From contig NC_134949.1 of NCBI RefSeq assembly GCF_965638725.1, forward strand, positions 123,874,294 to 123,938,293: a DNA stretch of 64,000 nucleotides, written 5' to 3'. The notes below the pieces were generated by a model, which searched no databases, had not been told where the DNA came from, and saw only the letters and a list, made by a program, of their open reading frames with translations. A program made the position numbers and the translations under genes. Numbering within the stretch: the first letter of the stretch is position 1; each line of letters starts with the position of its first letter. Positions 11,182 through 24,100 of the stretch are shown here, in pieces. The stretch is from Aptenodytes patagonicus. Taxonomy: Eukaryota > Chordata > Aves > Sphenisciformes > Spheniscidae.

Positions 11182-12040
11182 GTAGGGGCTGGGGGCGCGC
11201 GGGCAGCTGCCCCAACCGCCCGTTAGTGGCGGTTGGGGCGGGCGGGGCCGCCGGCGCCCCGCTGTGCTGCCGGGAGAGGAGCCGCAGCGGGAGCCCGGCT
11301 CTCTGCGGGCGGGAAGCCGGGGTACGAAGTGGCGGGGAGTTAGGGACTTAGCTTCGGTGCTTGCGGGGCTGTCGCCAGCGAGCGCGTTGGGCCCCGCGTG
11401 GCTGATCCCCCTCAAGGCGTCGGGCATCGCCAGTCCCCGGCGGCGGGGGTGCGAGGCCCCCGGGGCTTTGGGGAGCGGCCCCTGCTAGCGGTGCCGCCCG
11501 GGGAGCGGCTCTGCCCTTCCTCCTGCCCCCGCCGGGGCCTTCGTGCCTTTCCTTTGTTTTGGCTTCTCGGTGCTTCGCTGCTGGTACAGAAGTAGTTGTT
11601 ACCCCGAGGGCTGGACGGGTGCGCCTAGCGCCAGTCCGGCGCTGCTCGGCGAGGGCTCACCCCCGCCAGGAGCTGGGGTAGGGCAGGGCCAGGGCAGCCG
11701 AGGGAGTGCAGGCATGCCCCGGGGCCGAAAGGGAGAAGCTGCCGTGTCTGCCCTCGGGATTTTCTGTTCACTGTAACCCTGCCCTGCGCTTCTGTCACAA
11801 CATTTAATTCCACTGAGAGACATGGCTTTTCTGCCCTTCTCCTGCAGTGTCTAGGCAGTAACTTTAGCCATAATAAATCACGGTACTTAAAAATGGTCTT
11901 CCTTAAACCATCGTTCTGTCAGTTTCTGCAGTGAAATTGTTATGGGATCTGTCTGCAGTGCTTGCAAAACCTGTGCTAATTTTGATTGCCTTAGTCATAA
12001 GAAACAAGAGTTTATCCAGTATTTGCTCTGTTTTCTTCAG
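11182..12040 (+). other. CHAF1B intron 1 (5' UTR intron)
   Basis: The first part is still CpG island and contains a 12-bp perfect hairpin at 11209-11239. The remainder turns AT-rich and ends in CTGTTTTCTTCAG. No mobile element seen. Confidence 0.6.
11209..11239. repeat. GC-rich perfect inverted repeat just after the exon-1 donor
   Basis: The arm at 11209-11220 (GCCCCAACCGCC) pairs perfectly with 11228-11239 around a 7-nt loop. In RNA this would form a very stable hairpin 27 nt into intron 1. Confidence 0.85.
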
Positions 12041-12045
12041 CAAAT

Positions 12046-12171
12046 ATGAAGGTCATCACTTGTGAAATAGTGTGGCATAATAAGGAGCCTGTTTACAGCT
12101 TAGACTTCCAACATGGAGCTGATGGGAAGATCAATCGACTGGCCTCAGCGGGTGTGGACACAGCCGTTCGT
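12046..12171 (+). CDS. CHAF1B: CHAF1B coding exon 1
   Basis: Acceptor at 12040 (TTTTCTTCAG), five untranslated bases, then ATG. It encodes residues 1-42, the first WD40 strand, and ends on a codon boundary before GTAAGT. Confidence 0.96.
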
Positions 12172-15100
12172 GTAAGTTTCAAACCTGTTTGTTTTGGTTT
12201 TGTAGCTGTGCAGAGCATGAAATGGTCTGTTATCCAAGGTATGAGATTATTGGCCTGTACGTGATGCTGGTGGTGGATGGTTTAGGGAAAGAGTGTGAGA
12301 TTGTACAGCTATATACAGAATGACTATTCTCCTTGCGTACTGTCCTTGAGTTCTGCTGCTGAGTGTTGAACTGTTATTTTTAGAAAATTACCTGCATTAA
12401 CTGGTGGATGATACTCCTGAGTAGTAACTGCTAATTTAGGGCACAGTCTTGTGGGTTAATGAGAAACAACTGGTTTTAATTTCTTTACGTTCATCAAAGT
12501 TGAATTTTATCTGCTATTTTATAAGTACTCACTCGGCAGTATGAGATCTTTCTACAGCCCTTTCACTCAGCTTCACATGCAACTCTCCTAAGTAATTTTG
12601 TGTTGGTGTTAGCAAACTTTGTTAATCAGTTGTTCATCCTTTTGAGAATCACTTATCAAAATGTTGAATAGCACAAGCCCCAAAAGATGTGGCTGTAAGA
12701 TTCACCTTTGCAAAATGAGGCAATTGTTTACTGTCTTCCAGATTCTTAATGCATGTGAGGACTGTCTGCATTGTTCAGAGATCTCTTGGTTTCTCTGAAA
12801 GTGTTAGCCCTAGTTGGAAAGCTTTGGGAAACTGCACTGGGTGAACCACATTCTTTTTATCTGTATGTTAGTCAACTCTTTAAATAAAGTTGGTGGACAA
12901 GTCAGGCACAGTTTCCTTTGCCGAGAAATACATTGACTCAATTTTTTAATTTATTTTTCTTTTAACAGCTTCTCTGTATGGAAGGTAGACATAGTGGTCA
13001 GAGTTTTTTGGGTCACCGTTAGAGCACTTCTGAAAAACTGACACATTTGCATCCCCTGTTTCTTGGAGCTGGGAATGAAACAGAGTAGGTTACCCATCAC
13101 TGCTGGGCTGTTCATGTCATGTTTGAGTTCCTGTAGGTGACTTTGGTATCTGGGCCTGGTGATTTTCTGTAAAAAATTGGTTTTGTTTGTTTACTAAAGT
13201 CTCTACTGCTAACCTTTCACTTTGAGACAGTTCCTCAAACTCATCCTGAAGGGTTCCAACCTGGGACCCTCCCTATGCTCCTTAGTAATGAGCTCCAATG
13301 CAAAAAATTCATGTAGGTTTTCTGCTATGTGTGTATGTACCTGTCTATCTAGTTATCTGTCTTTGCATCATAATTTTACATTTTAATTACCTTTTGGGCC
13401 TGCTCATGTTCTGTCAGGCTTCCATCATGTGATATATTTGAAGAAGAAATAAAAAATATTGCCATAAGGTCTAATGAGATGTGTGGAATAATCACAGACA
13501 AAGAATAAGGTTTTCTTTTTGTATTACTGCTGCATTTTCTTCTGCATAGGGAAATGCTCTGTTTTAGCAGAGAATTTGAGTTATAAAGATCAGGTCTATA
13601 CTTACAATTTGGAATGCCTGGATTGGATCTGGTTTTGTTCCTCAGGATCCTCAGTGCAGTATTTTGTGAAACATGCCAGTATTTGTTAATGTATTTATTA
13701 GCAAATTATTATGAATAGTAACTGCTGTGATATGTGCATGACTGGAATGCCTCCTTCTTTTGGAGATGATAAATGGGATAAATATCATTAAAAATTAGGG
13801 TTTTACTCCAGTAACTGCAGCCAAAACTTTTCCCTTTGTCACTGGCAAATTGAATTCTTACATGACAGTGTATGCATTTCAGGGATTTTGGCTGTATATA
13901 TAAATTACTGAATAAATATTTAAGTCATATTTATAAATATACATGCTTTAGGGCCAGAAAATTTTCAGTGTTCTTTGACATAGAAGATACTGCTGCTGCA
14001 TCTTCTTTCGGAAGACAATTGCATAAGGAGGGAAAGCTGGCAAAATTACAAACGTCTTTATTCAGGCTGCTTCATTGTTTGATATGTTCCTATCAAGGCC
14101 TGGTTGTTGGGGTTTTTTGGTTTGGGTTTTTTTCTGAGCTGAATTGCATCCAAGAACAGATTATTTGAAACACCTAATGGGATTTAGCTCTCTGTGGCCT
14201 TAGTCCCATGATATAGGGACATAACAGTGTTGCTCTCGTGGCTGAATTGGGTCACAAGTAGAGCAGTAGGAGTGGCATCACTATGCCCTGCAAAAGTGAG
14301 AACAAGTGGGATCAGGAATTCCTTAAGCCAGCATTGCTGGAAGAGTGTCCATGTCATGCAACTGTCTTAATGCTGTGGTTATGATTGGTGGGGAACTGGA
14401 ATTATTACAATTCTTGCTCAAATCATCTGTTTGAGACTGGTAAATCCATTGACCTTCAGGGTGTGCTGCAAAAATCTTGAACTTGCTCAGACTTCTAAAG
14501 AGAGCTAATACGTTGTTTTTTCTCCTGTAGTAATCGGGTTTGTTTTCAGACTGTTACTATTTGTGGTTGACGGATTTGTTAACAAGATACTGTAATTCCA
14601 TACTGTTGAATCATTGTATTGATCAGGTCCCCTTGAAGCTAGAGGTTGTTAATGAATGAAGACAGAATGATGTCATGTGTTTGGGTTTTGGGGTTTTTTT
14701 TAATTTATTGGAAATACTCAATAATATATTTCATCAGACTAAAAAAAATACTGCAGTACAATTGCAGCTTGTGGTGGGTTGACCTTGACTAGCCACCAGG
14801 TGCCCACCAAGCCACTCTATCACTCCCCCTCCTCAACAGGACGGGGAGAAAATACAATGGAAAAGCTCATAGGTTGAGATAAGGTCAGGGACAAGGACTA
14901 ATTACTGTCATGGGCGAAACAGACTCAACTTAGGGAAATTATTTTAATTTATTGCCAAATAATAACAGAGTAGGATAGTGAGAAGTTAGAATAAAACTAA
15001 AAACACCTTCCCCCCCCCCCCCCCCTTCCTCCCAGGCTCAACTTCACTCCCGAATTCTCCACCTCCTCCCCCCAAGCTGCGCAGGGGGATGGGGAATGGT

Positions 15101-18100
15101 GAACAAGTTCATCACTTGTTGTCTCTGCTGCTCCTTCCTCCTCACACTCTTCCCTGCTGCAGCATGGGGTCCCTACCACAGGACACAGTCTTTCACAAAG
15201 TTCTCCAACATGGGTCCTTCCCACAGGCTGCAGTTCTTTGCGAACTCCTCCAGCATGGGTCCTTTCCGTGGCATACAGTCCTTCAGGAGTGGAGTGCTCC
15301 AGCATGGGTCCCCCACGGGGTCACAGTTCCTACCAGCAAATCTCCTGCGTGCCGTCCTCTTCACAGGCCACAGCTCCTGCCAGGAGCCTGTTCCAGCATG
15401 GGCTCTCCACGGGCTTCAGCTTCCTTCAGGGCACATCCACCTGCTTCAGTGTGGGGTCCTCCACAGGCTGCAGTGTGGATATCTGCTCTACCGAGGACCT
15501 CCATGGGCTGCAGGGGGACAACCTGTGTCACCATGATCTTCTCCAGGGGCTGCAGGGGAATCTCTGTTCCAGCATCTGGAGCACCTCCTCCCCTCCTTCT
15601 TCACTGACCTTGGTGTCTGCAGGGCTGTTTCTCACATTTTTCTTACTCTTCTCTCACAGCAGCTGTGTGCAGTGGTTTTTACCCTTTCTTAAATATGGTA
15701 TCACAGAGGTGCCAGCAGTGGGACAGTCTTGGAGCCGACTGGAACTGGCTCTGTCCAACATGGGGGCAGCTCTTGGTATCTTCTCACAGAAACCACCCCT
15801 GAGGACTTCTCCCTGCCCCAGCTACCAGAACCTTGCCACATAAACCTAGTACACAGCTGTATCTTGCAGAGGGAAAATTTGTGGTGCCACTGCAGCTTTA
15901 GCTCTGAAAGTTTCAGATAAGTTTAGAATGACTGCCCAAGGAGTAAACTGTGGATTACTGAACTGGTGCATATATATTACATCTTGTTCCTGAAAAAACT
16001 CTCTGTAATGCTGTTGTAACTAGATATGGAAAGTGGAAAAAGGACCAGATGGAAAAGCAATTGTGGAATTCTTGTCCAACCTCGCCCGCCATACCAAAGC
16101 AGTAAATGTTGTGCGCTTCTCTCCAAGCGGTGAGATCCTAGCATCTGGAGGAGATGGTGAGTAATAATGTGTAATGAAGCCAATATAAAGAAGCTATGTT
16201 TATGCATCTGGTGAGTGAAGGGGGAAAAAAAAACCCAACCAAATACAGGAACTTTTTCGTACCCCTCTAACACTTCCAGCTTTAGATTCACATTCTGATT
16301 ATAATTAGTAAATGCGGGTCATGCAGTTCCTAAGTAACTTCTCACTGGCTGTGTGTCTGAGAGGCTCTTTTCTGGATATAAAGTAATTACTATCCCCATT
16401 TCCCAGATGGAGAGGTTGAATGGATTACCTAGTGTCATACTGGGAAGCTGTGGCAGAATTTGTAAATTAAGGCTCGTCTGTCCAGGGCCACGTGGGTTCT
16501 TCAGTCACAGTAAGGACAGTATTAGATAGGCGTGTGCTCTCTGAGACAGAGCCAAGTGTTATCTGTCTTAATGGAAGATTTTTCAGAAGCCCAAAGTGCA
16601 GAACCATAGCCAGCTCTAATCAAAAGCAGATTGAAAGCTAACCATTTAACTCTCATCTTACACCTGGATATCTTAATCTTTTTTTAATTAGATAATTAAA
16701 TAATAATAAAATACATTGATTAAAATCAGTAGCTCACACTGGAAGCTAAAGCAGTCTTGCACCTACTCTTGCCCACCTCAAAATAAGAACTGCTTTTCAG
16801 GTGTCTTATGTGAGATAATTGTAACGTTGAACTAAATGTAATGCATTAACAAAACAGTGAGCGGGAAAGAAAGAAGCTTCATATGATTTCTTCTACAGAT
16901 GCTGTTATTTTATTGTGGAAGTTGAATGATAGCAAAGAATCAGAACCATTAGTTTTTCAGGATGAAGATGAAGCTCAGCTCAACAAGGAGAACTGGACAG
17001 TTGTTAAAACTTTAAGGTAGCTTAATATTTTATGAGTGTGTTTTCTGTTCAGTGTTTTTGATTCCCCAGTGGCTTTTATCATCTGATACAGTCTTCTGTT
17101 CAGTGTGTGTTGAACTTCAATGCTGTCTAAAATTCGCTTGCTCTAATATTCATACTTTTATTGTCTTTTAACATTTTTTTTGATACAGTGCCAACCTACA
17201 TCTTCTGTTAAGGCAGAAGATTTGGCGTTTATGTGACGTAACTGACATGTTCTGAAATTGGTTCCTGAGATTTGCAGTCACTTAAAGCTTAGCACAGAGA
17301 TATATAAAGTAAATGTGAAGTTTTATTTACTAGCTTTATAGTGGAAATTTTGATCATTCTTAGAGCAAAAAGCATCAGTATATTAAATGATTCATGCAGT
17401 TTTGCCAGATGATAGCTGTGAGGCTCGACCGATCTTCTTCAACTAGTTCATTTTAATAGCTGAAAATCTACAGCGTTTGTTTCAGGTGTACAATGGTTAA
17501 TAAAATATATACACTGTGCCTGCTAAGACTAAGTAAGCATTAGCTGATAGCGCCTAAGGCGTCAAACCACTGCTGGCAGTTGGACTACAACAGTCTTCTG
17601 TTCTCACTCTCAGCTGAAGACTGAAAGAAATTAGTAGTTCTGGACTCTGAAATGCATTTTGGATGAGCAATATGTATAACTCTGCCTTGCTTTCTGTGTA
17701 GTATCTGTTAAAAGTTTTGGTCTCTATCTGTCTATACTGATAAAACCATTAAGAATTTACACTTGTTTACAAAAAATAAAAAACTCTGCTATCCATAACT
17801 GATACATTCCTTGCAACTGCTGAGGTTTATGTGAGAACAGTTTCAAAAGTGCTAGTGGGATTGCACGAAGCACCAGCATGATCCTTTAGGAACATTAGAG
17901 TTAATCTCTTAAAGCAAGCAAGCAAACCCAATCCCCCTTTCCTAAACTTGGTGTTGCAAATGTTTATTATTAAAGTTACCACGCTGTATGATAAGTCTTC
18001 AAACTACAAGCAATACAAATTGTTTTTGATGGAGCCCTTCTAGGTGGTTCGGAATATCTTGCAATGTTTGTTCAACTATATCTAAATCAACCTTAATTTT

Positions 18101-21100
18101 CTATTTCATGTGGTTCTGCTGAGTATGCATGTTTGTTTACTGCTTTTATAAAACCCATTAATATGCAGGAAAGTTTTCTTGAATAGTGACACTTCCTAAT
18201 TACTCTGGTGTAGTGTTTTATTTTCTGTTTGTACAAATCCTAGAAACTTTCATTTGCAGAACTCTAGGTACAAATTCATGAATTGCTTCAAATGCAGTGT
18301 TTTCATTGTCTATGAAAAAACTGTTGAAAAGGGAGACTTATTTTGAGTAGAAGTAGGATGTGCTATTTTAAAATGTTCTACTGCCTTCTGAGTATGGAAG
18401 GGTTTTTTTTAAAAGCTGAAGGTCGTATTGTTCATTTCACTTCAATGATACTTTATTTGCCTCTGATTTTTTTTTTTAACCTAAAAATGTACAAAACTCA
18501 CTTTTACATGTAGCTATTAATTTTTAAATTAAGAATTGGTTTCTTCTCTTCTGGCTTCTAGAGGCCACTTAGAAGATGTGTATGATATTTGTTGGACCTC
18601 AGATGGAAATTACATGGCATCTGCTTCTGTAGATAACACAGCTATAATGTGGGATGTCAATAAAGGTAAATGCTACGTTTATCACTTGCTGCTTCAGTCC
18701 TGATGGAAGTGTCTCATGGTATTTATCAAAAGAGTTGAAAGCATCTTTTTTTGTGAGAGAACAGCCCACTTAATTGCTAGACTTCTGGGATTGTGAGGCA
18801 GATAGCCTAGCATATAAAGATACCCTCAGGCCAGCAAAATTTACACGTAAGTAATCTCTTAACCTTGGAGTATTCAGGAAGTAAACTTCACCCAATGTTC
18901 CCCCCCCCCCCCCCCCCCCCCGACTCCTACTCAAGCAACTTGTATATTACTTACTCCGCCCCACACCCCAACAAACAAAACTTGATTGGTATCAGGTAAC
19001 TAACTACCTAGGTAAAAAATGGGAAGCGAGTATAGGATGCAGGCTCTGTTTCACAAGATATGACATATTTTTTTTTAGGCTCCATTCAGCAAAACGCTTC
19101 TGTTCATGCGTATCCCACTGCAGTAGGTTTGCTTGTATTCTCCAAGAAAGGCCCATTTGTAGAAGTTCTGGTAGTAACCAGCTAGGTTAGGTTGCTTTAC
19201 AATGGCTTAATGTTTTCTTATTAGCAGTGTAATCATTACTTTTGCTTTTAATTTAATGTGGAAATACTTAACTTTCTCTCAAGTTAACCTTTTATCTCAC
19301 ATTTCTAATATTTAGTGTCTAATTAGGAAAAATAAAGTAGAATCCAGTTTAATTTTTCAGTGCACGCACGCATGAAAATATGAATGTTCTGCTGCTGACA
19401 TTTTTGTGTTCTTGGTTTGGGTGCTTAATGTGCCTCCCATCCGAACTGTCACATATACTCCTTTCCAAAAGTTTTTACCATAAATACATGAATGTTCAAT
19501 TAAGAGTGTGTGCTCAGAGCGTAAGTATGTGTAGGGGCAGCGTGACCAAATGTCTCTTGCATCTCAGACTGCTTGTAACAACTTTAAAGGGACATATCTA
19601 TTAGACTTATTACTAAAAAAAGCTGGATGGCCTCTTAAGCTGATACGTTACTTATATGTAATGTCTTCCATTCTCACTGCTTTCTTTTAGCATGCAATTA
19701 ATGCCATGGAGGGCATTTTGTGTCTTCTAGGCAGAGAGACAACTAGTAAGTTGGAAGTAAGAAGCCATTACTGGAAAACGTAGGCTTTGTGATTGAAGTT
19801 GTAGGTATGTTGAAGGAAAGAGTTTCAAGGATAGCTTCCAGTAATACCCAGGTTAAAAGATTGCATGGTTTTAAAAAAAAAAAAAAAAAAATGGCTGGAA
19901 GAAAATCAATAGTAAAAGTCCATGGGGCTGTTTAGGACAAAGAGAACATCACTGGCTTAAGAAGTCCTTGAGGTACAAATTGTTGGCAACTTAGAGGGTA
20001 TCCTGTAGAAATACCATTACGTGTTTGCTCTGTTCTTATACTCTGGCATCTGTTGTTGGCCACTAGCTGAAACAGAATACTGCAACAGAAGGACTTCCGG
20101 TATTATGCAGCACGGCCTCAACCCTTTTTGTGTAATCTTTTTGAAGAGCTATTGTCTTTGAAACTTGTCAGCTTATAGTATTTCTTTGCAACAAAGCAAC
20201 ACTATACTAATATAAGAAAGACCTCTGTCCCTAGTATTCAAAACAAAGTATTTAATGAGTTTATCTGTAACTTTACCTCATCACAATGGTTTGGATCTGA
20301 GATATTCAACTGTGGAACATCAGTGCAGTCAGGGAACTGATGTGTTTGAGAGATCTTCATGACAGAGTAAGCTGTGGAAGAACTTGAGTTAGCACTGCTG
20401 TAGAATTGTTTCTGAAAGCTGCCCGTGTGTAAGCGTCAGTCAGCATTATGTAGTATATTTTTTTCACTGCCTGCTCAGCAGGGTAGGTGAGTTTATACAG
20501 CCCTAGATAGGAGAGCCTGGCTGTCTAACCCCAGCTGAAAGTTATGTTTTAACGCTGGAATTTCTGGCTCAGTGTTCAGCCAAATTCAGTTAGCTGTTGA
20601 ACAGCTAGACTTGCTTGAAAATTTTTTCTAAATCACAAAGATTTTGAAATATACTCATCTTGCATGTTTAATGCCTAAGCCAAGCTGCTTATCTGAGTTA
20701 GTTTGTAGGGAACAAGCCTTAAATTGGCATGTCATAATTTACTGTACTTGTGAAGATTCTAGAAATAAAGCAACTCTTTCAGATACTCTTATCAGGTACC
20801 ATCAAGTTAACAGTTTGTGTGTTTAAAAAATGATTTTGAAACATTTTGTCTTGTTTTATTTCTGAAATGAAGAAATGTTTTAAAACACATTTGCATTTAG
20901 AATCTGGAAACTGTTTGTAATTTCAGGACAGAAGGTTTCAATATTAAATGAACACAAGAGTTACGTCCAAGGAGTAACCTGGGATCCTCTAGGCCAGTAC
21001 ATTGCAACTCTGAGTTGTGATAGGTGAGCTGTTGGTCTAAGTGTTTTGTCTTAGTGCTCTTTCTTACTTGAGGATGAATTAAAAGCAAGTGTATGGGATA

Positions 21101-24100
21101 AATGTGACTTTTCTTTTAATTTTATTCAGATTGTTCTGTAGGAAGGTTGATGTGAAATTAAAACGATACTTTAGTTAATCTTTTGCTTGTGGTAAATGAT
21201 TCCTGAAGTCCGAGTGTCCTCTAAGCAGCAAATAAGCTTACATAAACTTGTGTAGAAATTTTTCTTCAGGAAGTAAGTTTTCATGGTATTGATCATTAGA
21301 GATACCAAATACATCGTAAGGGTGCTGTGTTCTCTGGTTGATAATGAGCTAATAAGTTCATCCTTGTTGTTTTACAGAAAGATATAAGCAGGTTAAGAAA
21401 TCAGTTAAAATGTTTTTCCACTGATATCTTTCTTTTGCCCTCTCGCTCCCTCCATTGCCAACAGCTTTGTAAGTGACATCATTAGGAAAGCAAAACACAC
21501 ACTTCATAAACTTGGCCCTTGTCATAACTTTGAGTTGAGCTTAAACTGTTTAGGGCATGTGTGCTGCTCTGAAGGGTTTGCAGCTGGCTAATAAATGCAT
21601 GTCATCTGGCACCCGCTGCAAAGAAAATTGCTGTAATAGTGGAAAAGTAGTTTTGATTTAAGATTTGCAGTAGGCCTAGAAAAATGGTAAGTTAATGGTG
21701 ACTAGGTCATTGTGACCCTCTGCCTTCTGATAATCAATTATGTGAAATTTGTGTGCCTTTATTAAAATGAACAGCAGTGAAACACAAGTAATAGAATGAT
21801 GCACAAGTTTTTCTTGGAGTGAAGTTGCAAGCGAGGGCATGAACTAATCTGAAGAGGGGAAATCTCCCACCCCCTCAGGTTTCAGACACTTTTCTGCAAA
21901 CTTAGTGAATAGCATTGGCTCAGCGGGAGTCTAACAGGAGCCAGGCCAGTTGCCAGGACTGGGCAGCCACCAGCCCGGGGTGGGGAGACCTCTTCCTCCT
22001 TTTGGCAGACCAGCTTAGCTGTATGACATCCAGAGCCAGTAGTTCCACAACTGTCTCAAACTGTCTGCCACAGCCTTGCCTTCTATTTTCTCTTCCTAGC
22101 TCTGTCCAGAACTCTTTGTGGAGCTGTTTCAGCACATTAAATCAGCAGAAAGCTGTCTATTTTTTGTTACGTTGGTTTTCTGCCAGCCTAACAAGCCAAC
22201 GTAACTCGGTAAAGGTCAGAGCTGGCAGAAAGGAGGGGATGGTGGGACAAGCAGTTGGCTTTGCTTAGGCTACTGGCTGTTTCAGTGAGATGAAGTCAGG
22301 GGAGTTCCAACGTTCTGTACAGAGACGTACTCCAGTTTCATTTATTCCAAAGGAAACTGAAGCATAGAGATGTAGCTAATTGTCTTTGAGGTGAGTTCCC
22401 ACTCCACAGGAACATAATGGCTACTACAGCACAGGTAGGAATGGCGTGGCCGATCACTGTCCGCTAATTCCCTCATTCTTCCACGAATGCCTATGCTGGC
22501 ACTTCACAAACCTTACTGAGTCAAATAATTGTCAGTGATCCACTGGTTATTTAGCCATCAAAACATGTCCACCCGGTGGTGTCTCCTGAATGGAGTTACA
22601 GTTAATGTGTGATTGTCATTTATATTTGGCAGTCCTGACTCAGAAGTGAGGTGCCGTAGTGCTGTGTGAAACTTGGGGTGAAAGGAAGCTGTTCGTAGCT
22701 AACTGTGCTCTCCACCATGTAGGGTCCTGCGGGTATACAACACGCAAACCAAGCGTGTAGCATTCAATGTTACCAAGATGCCATCCGGATCAGGAGCTGA
22801 AGGAGAGGTACATTGTTCTGCTACTAATGGTACTGGAGAATGCACTGGGTGCTATTTTATGTGAGTTGTTCTAGTCTATGAAACCAAAGGGGCAAATATT
22901 TTCCATTCAAGTAATCACTGTATCAGATATTTTTGTCTCTCTCTCACCTTTGCATTTTGTAAACAGAGACCGCTTCAGGTTTCCTCGAACATTAAAGAAA
23001 TGACTAAGAACGAACACTTGCAAGTTCAGCTGATTAAAGTAGTAACACAATGTCTTTGGTTGTAAAAGTTAAAAACAGTGTGGAAAAAATATTGTGCATA
23101 GTGAATTCTTAACAGGAAAAACTTCAAACATGTCTGTCAGTAGCTGTAAGTTTATTGCTATGTATTATCCATTAATAATATTTTAAAGTCAGCAGCCTGA
23201 AATTTTCAAAAAGGTAGTCTGATTTTTAGGAAAAATATGAATTAGTGAAAATTTAGGAAATTCTCTCTAACCCTAAGAGGGAAAACAAAGAGCTTTTTTC
23301 CCCCAAACAGTTCTAAGTGATAGTAAAATAACACCTCCAAGCTGGCTATAACCTTTTTAATTCCTTCTATTCCTTTTCTTTTTTTGTGAAAACATTTGTA
23401 AGTTTTAGACTAAAGAACAGGCCTGAGAGAGGGTGTTTTGCCATTATAGAAGTTCTCTTTAAACCTCTACTATTAGAGTTAAAATTAAATGCCTAAGTTC
23501 AGGCTTTTACGTTGACTGTTAAATAATGTTGTTCTCCAGGTTATTACTATTTTTTGATTACTGGTCTAATGTGACTGCTCTTGGAGTCTTTTGATTAGTA
23601 GCTGAAGAGGGATCAAGGACTATTTTTCTTGGCTGTGAAGAATTTATAGCACAGCAGAAAGTGAGTTTGAAGGTGCTGTGGTTTTTAAAACACTTATCTT
23701 TTATTTAAAAAGTTCCATCAGGTTGGATTGTACAACTGGATGGTTTTTCTCACTTGAATTCCAGCTGACACGTTCATGGCACTTTGCACAATCATATTTT
23801 CAATGTTCCAGGCTAGGAGCTATCGGATGTTTCATGATGACAGCATGAAGTCATTTTTCCGCAGGCTCAGTTTTACTCCTGATGGCTCCTATTTACTCAC
23901 TCCAGGTATGTGAGAATGTGTACTATAACTTACATTGTATCTGTTATGCTCTAGTTTGAATGTGCATCAAGATTGCTTTCAAACTGCTAGGGGATGCTTA
24001 TTTGTCTTAATTATGCCATTCCTCATTCTTCCTATTGAAGAAAATAGAGACTCCATATTACTCTTCCATTAGTAGTCCAGAATATCAACTTTCTCCTGTG

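Larger units (their letters stand above)
10882..11217. repeat. 22-bp direct repeat pair in the CpG island
   Basis: A 22-bp sequence at 10882-10903 recurs without mismatch at 11196-11217. Its core GGGCAGCTGCCC is a 12-bp perfect palindrome containing a CAGCTG E-box. The copies flank the presumed start site, about 314 bp apart. Confidence 0.85.
10800..11560 (+). promoter_or_regulatory. CHAF1B: CpG island, probable CHAF1B promoter
   Basis: A sharp rise in GC and CpG density compared with the AT-rich flanks, with several GGGCGG-type boxes and no TATA box near the presumed start. It sits just upstream of the CHAF1B start-codon exon and contains a good splice donor (CTGCAG before GTAGGG at 11182), so it most likely holds the promoter and a non-coding first exon. 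Long open frames on both strands here are a by-product of high GC. Confidence 0.85.
12172..16023 (+). other. CHAF1B intron, holding a solo LTR
   Basis: Intron of 3.85 kb, donor GTAAGT, acceptor TTGTAACTAG. The parts at 12172-14764 and 15859-16023 show no other insert I can name; 14770-15853 is the LTR. Confidence 0.9.
18666..20926 (+). other. CHAF1B intron
   Basis: Intron of 2.3 kb with a 22-base poly-C run (18900-18921) and a 19-base poly-A run (19873-19891). No mobile-element body is recognisable beside either run. Confidence 0.85.

Noticed and set aside
10759..11427. A 222-codon - strand frame and several + strand frames as genes
   Set aside because: They fall in the CpG island, where high GC removes stops on both strands; composition is Arg/Pro/Gly/Ala-rich with no domain.
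19873..19891. Poly-A run as the tail of a processed pseudogene
   Set aside because: No gene-like sequence precedes it and I see no flanking duplication.
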